From positions 1-9,246 of the forward strand of contig JAFVYT010000203.1 in NCBI GenBank assembly GCA_017508505.1: 9,246 bases of DNA. The letters are read 5' to 3'. The translations under genes were made by a program, and so were the position numbers. Positions 7,401-9,246 of the stretch are shown here, piece by piece. Below the pieces are notes generated by a model. That model was not told where the DNA came from. It saw only the letters and a list, made by a program, of their open reading frames with translations, and searched no databases. Each line of letters starts with the position of its first letter. Position 1 is the first letter of the stretch. This DNA is from Clostridia bacterium (GTDB lineage Bacteria; Bacillota_A; Clostridia; Oscillospirales; SIG627).

Positions 7401-7738
7401 CCTACGGACAGGAATATTACGCACTCCTCGGTGCATCCGGTCAGTACGCAACGGCCAACAAGAAGGCCCTTTCCGGTATGAGCTGGACCACAGACGAGAG
7501 AGCAGAGCTCTTCAAGCAGTTCAACGAGCTGGAAGCAACTCCTGAAATGCCCGGCGGCTACATCGTTGCAAGATACGTTGAGTTTGCCTTCCTTGCAGCC
7601 TACAACGACTCCGAGGATCCCGTTGAGTCTTTGCTTGACTACATCGATGCCATCAACAGCGAGCTCACCAGAAAGCGTAACGAGTTCGAATTGCCCACGC
7701 TGGATAATTACGAAGAATTTCTTGCGTCGCAAGCCTAA
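4466..7738 (+). CDS. Large multidomain extracellular sugar-binding protein of an ABC importer
   Basis: 1090 aa, far longer than the usual 400-550 aa of family 1 solute-binding proteins. Residues 1-29 are a signal peptide: basic MMKRFLSK, a hydrophobic core (9-20) and an AVFA cleavage site near 29-30. Cys22 sits in VFSC, a poor lipobox, so the protein is more likely cut by signal peptidase I. Residues about 81-269 and 293-465 are two beta-rich domains resembling carbohydrate-binding jelly rolls (ESGNYHITIHY; EDGFYTITPRF), each with a following RAILIDG or REIRIDG strand. Residues about 470-625 are a helical linker with GTWIMTARNQPLQIDYF. Residues about 628-1060 are the solute-binding domain, starting VWTTSGRDQSTIMRNIV, with TGPDINMSM and WEFMKWWVS typical of sugar binders. 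It leads the operon with strong signals and highly biased codons. The substrate cannot be told; a complex oligosaccharide is likely from the CBM-like domains. The architecture is one I associate with Paenibacillus/Clostridia transporters. Confidence 0.9.
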   Translation: MMKRFLSKTLVLLLAFLMVFSCFGTAVFAADGDEEQENAQTNEKMQEISELLNSEDYAGYREQYLDKPNGTSEAVMLAADYDVEKSTALVYLDKWYGKDAILIGEAGDVVWNFDIAESGNYHITIHYAPVHEYDGDKDGQIKTSADDVENEEAFVAKDFKSNTAAIKRAILIDGSYPFKQSRYIELTRTWKDELFAEGSNDRGFVLDNTKNEVKPNKVEEPEWRQSIACDSTGYVTEPFLYYIEAGSHTLTLGQVQEACAIEKIVISYVPQAPSYEEYLQSHADLPDNSANAGIEVREAEITEFTSSNIIYPLYDRSSAATSPQSAYNIYLNSIGGEKWQTAGQWIRWKIEVSEDGFYTITPRFLQSFAEGMYVSREIRIDGERPYEEAGHLRFKYADEWQLLPLTDGVIDEATGEERALEFYLTAGEHEMEMWVVLGDMAEVLSSVEEGLANVNDYYLQILMLAGSEPDKYRDYQFGRLMPGVLRGMKAESERLYAISEQLVAINGTKGSDSVTLDNVALLLERMALNEDLIAANFSELKDYIGNLGTWIMTARNQPLQIDYFLIAPASAAKEAGHAKYLKENAKDYVAEASFFGAMAYEFEQFLMSWVSDYSSYGVRTAEGAENFKSIEVWTTSGRDQSTIMRNIVSDDFTKVKGIAVDLKLVAAGSLMPATLSGTGPDINMSMGSSTIINYAIRSAIIPINPEGYVIKDTDTEAEKKLKEERQEIFADYHEVVDGNFHAAATVPLELYGIAYGLPETESFSMLFYRSDILLQLGLSIPETWDDVYDMLPTLQTNNLDFGYHESLAGLLIMLYQRGETLYTPTLEADKSAKYDEDGKLTQDGLTMGMSINLDKNESLETFKEMCELYTMYGFPYSYNFANRFRTGEMPIGVQGYTTYSQLTIFAPELRGLWGFTLLPGTPQVDDNGNAIIDPETGKQKVSHIADTNVSGIVMMVGTENIAEAWEFMKWWVSTETQSTYGQEYYALLGASGQYATANKKALSGMSWTTDERAELFKQFNELEATPEMPGGYIVARYVEFAFLAAYNDSEDPVESLLDYIDAINSELTRKRNEFELPTLDNYEEFLASQA

Positions 7739-7747
7739 TCTAGAAGT

Positions 7748-7753
7748 AAGGAG
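7748..7753 (+). promoter_or_regulatory. Ribosome binding site of the first permease
   Basis: AAGGAG lies 11 nt before the ATG at 7765, within the 26-nt gap after the binding-protein stop. No terminator or promoter is seen in this gap, so the genes are cotranscribed. Confidence 0.7.
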
Positions 7754-7764
7754 AGGATTTTCTC

Positions 7765-8715
7765 ATGTCTCAAAAGACTGAAGCAGCACACCGTCCTGTC
7801 TCGAGAAAAGATATGACAAAGTGGCAGTGGACTGTCAAGGAAATGAAGAACAACAAGACCGGTTATTTCCTGCTTGCGCCGTTCTACATCATTTTCTTCG
7901 TCTTCACCATCCTGCCCGTTTTCTTGTCTGTATTTTTTAGTTTGACAGACTTTAACATGCTGGAAGCACCGAACTTTTTGTGGTTCGACAACTACATCCG
8001 CTTGTTCTTGGATGACGACATCTTTATGCTCGCCATCAAGAACACCTTGGTTTTCGCCTCCGTCACGGGTCCCGGTTCATACCTTCTGTCCCTGATTATG
8101 GCGTGGTTTATTAACGAGCTTCCCCCCAAGATCCGTGCCATTATGACGCTGATCTTCTACGCACCCAGTATCTCCGGTAACGTGTATATGGTCTGGACCT
8201 ATATTTTCTCCGCTGACCAGCACGGCTTCCTCAACGGTACGCTGATGGATTTGGGTGTGATCTCAACACCCATTGCGTTCCTGAAGAACACCTCGTACAT
8301 TATGCCCATCGTTATCATCGTTGCACTGTGGACCTCTCTGGGTACCTCCTTCCTTACCTTTATCGCAGGCTTCCAGGTGGTTGACCGCTCCCTCTACGAG
8401 GCGGCGGCAGTGGACGGCGTTAAGAACCGTTGGCAAGAGCTTTGGTACATCACCCTGCCTTATATGCGTCCTCAGATGATGTTCGGTGCGGTTATGGCCA
8501 TCACCTCCTCCTTCGGCTTCGGAGGCGTAATTACGGCCTTGGTCGGTTACCTGTCGCCGGACTACTGTGCACACACCATCATGCACCACTTGGACGACTA
8601 CGGCGGATCCCGTTTCGAGATGGGTTATGCATCCGCCATCGCAGTGGTACTGTTCTTTATGATGATCGGCTCGAATATGCTGATTCGTAAGCTCTTAGGA
8701 AAGGTTGGTAAGTGA
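7765..8715 (+). CDS. Sugar ABC transporter permease, LplB/MalF type
   Basis: 316-aa inner-membrane subunit forming half of the translocation channel of a carbohydrate (CUT1) ABC importer. After a polar N-terminus of about 32 residues there are six predicted membrane segments: about 34-60, 92-116, 124-149, 178-203, 238-263 and 287-306. The EAA loop that contacts the ATPase is at 212-232 (EAAAVDGVKNRW through ITLP), matching the consensus EAA-G-I-LP. The first-segment motif (LLAPFYIIFF, ending SLTDFNML) and the length are typical of LplB-like permeases (COG4209, from memory). It follows the binding protein by 26 nt and is separated from the next permease by a single base, so the two channel halves are translationally linked. 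No frameshift or missing motif is seen. The substrate is inferred only as a sugar or oligosaccharide. Confidence 0.95.
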   Translation: MSQKTEAAHRPVSRKDMTKWQWTVKEMKNNKTGYFLLAPFYIIFFVFTILPVFLSVFFSLTDFNMLEAPNFLWFDNYIRLFLDDDIFMLAIKNTLVFASVTGPGSYLLSLIMAWFINELPPKIRAIMTLIFYAPSISGNVYMVWTYIFSADQHGFLNGTLMDLGVISTPIAFLKNTSYIMPIVIIVALWTSLGTSFLTFIAGFQVVDRSLYEAAAVDGVKNRWQELWYITLPYMRPQMMFGAVMAITSSFGFGGVITALVGYLSPDYCAHTIMHHLDDYGGSRFEMGYASAIAVVLFFMMIGSNMLIRKLLGKVGK

Positions 8716-8716
8716 T

Positions 8717-9246
8717 ATGGCAAAACTTAGAATCCGTAAATCCAACCACGCTATGAACCGTTCCCTCGGCGGAGACATCGGTATCAATGCCGTGCTCCTT
8801 GTGATGGGCGCGTTCATGTTCCTCCCGATGCTTTATACGCTGATGCAGTCCCTGAAGCCTCTGGACGAGCTTTGGCAGTATCCCCCCCGCTTCTTTGTTA
8901 GAAACCCTACCTTCAACAACTTTAAGACTCTTCTGAACCTGATGAGCACCAGCTGGGTGCCCTTCTCCCGATACATTTTCAATACCGCTTTCGTATCGAT
9001 CCTGGGTACCTTCGGTAACGTTATCTTCTCCTCTATGGCAGCCTATGCCATTGCGAAGATGAAGTTTCCCGGCAAAAAGTTCCTCTTTAAGCTGGTTGTT
9101 TACTCTCTGATGTTCCACACCACGGTAACCTCCATTACCAACTTCTGGACCATGAGTAAGCTCGGCCTGGTTGACTCCTATTGGGCAAGAATCATTCCCG
9201 CTTGCTCCACCAGTATGGGTCTTTACCTGATGAAGCAGTTTATGGA
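8717..9246 (+). CDS. Sugar ABC transporter permease, MalG/YtcP type, 3' partial
   Basis: 176 complete codons are visible and the frame is open at the right edge. The ATG follows the upstream TGA by one base (TGA-T-ATG) with only a weak AGGAAAGG-like site (8697-8704), so it is probably translated by coupling. A basic N-terminus is followed by a membrane segment at about 22-44, then SLKPLDELWQYPPRFF (45-60) and NPTFNNF (63-69), the hallmark of MalG-like CUT1 permeases. A second segment (about 88-112) ends in AYAIAKMKFPGKK (109-121), also typical, and a third lies at about 124-145. The EAA loop would be beyond the window. It is the partner of the upstream permease in the channel heterodimer. An ATPase gene or regulators could follow to the right, but none can be seen. 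Confidence 0.94.
   Translation, partial: MAKLRIRKSNHAMNRSLGGDIGINAVLLVMGAFMFLPMLYTLMQSLKPLDELWQYPPRFFVRNPTFNNFKTLLNLMSTSWVPFSRYIFNTAFVSILGTFGNVIFSSMAAYAIAKMKFPGKKFLFKLVVYSLMFHTTVTSITNFWTMSKLGLVDSYWARIIPACSTSMGLYLMKQFM

Noticed and set aside
4499..7732. 1077-codon open frame on the minus strand opposite the binding-protein gene
   Set aside because: It shares codon register with the real gene and stays open only because TTA, CTA and TCA are absent there. It has no promoter or ribosome binding site, and its product has no recognisable domain.

Overview
The window looks like chromosomal DNA of a moderately GC-rich member of the Clostridia (Firmicutes). The pointers are strong AGGAGG-type ribosome binding sites, sigma-A-type promoters (TTGACA / TAAAAT and TATAAT), U-tailed hairpin terminators, and a carbohydrate ABC transporter whose binding-protein architecture I associate with Paenibacillus and Clostridia. 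The lineage is inferred from these traits; there is no marker gene that fixes it. All supported genes lie on the + strand.

Region 1 (about 2-2461) holds two tightly spaced genes that resemble phage virion genes. The first is a beta-rich protein cut by the left edge. The second is an alanine/glutamate-rich, mostly helical protein. They end at an almost perfect U-tailed hairpin. No integrase, lysis, capsid or packaging gene is in view, so this may be the edge of a prophage, a remnant, or a domesticated pair.

Region 2 (about 2471-4104) is a two-gene housekeeping operon with its own TATAAT promoter. It carries rnhA (ribonuclease HI), overlapping by ATGA with mnmA (tRNA 2-thiouridylase), and ends at a long A/T-rich hairpin.

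Region 3 (4052-4465) is about 410 bp of strongly AT-rich non-coding DNA with A-tracts and inverted repeats. It ends in a near-consensus promoter and a strong ribosome binding site.

Region 4 (4466-9246) is a carbohydrate ABC importer operon: a very large secreted multidomain solute-binding protein, an LplB/MalF-type permease, and a MalG/YtcP-type permease cut by the right edge. The binding protein would capture an oligosaccharide outside the membrane and hand it to the permease pair. No ATPase is visible, so a shared MsmX-type ATPase elsewhere is the likely energy source. Codon use here is much more biased than in regions 1 and 2, suggesting high expression.

I found no clearly new biological system. 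The items most worth a second look are the phage-like pair next to housekeeping genes, the three-part binding protein, and the AT-rich control region before the transporter.
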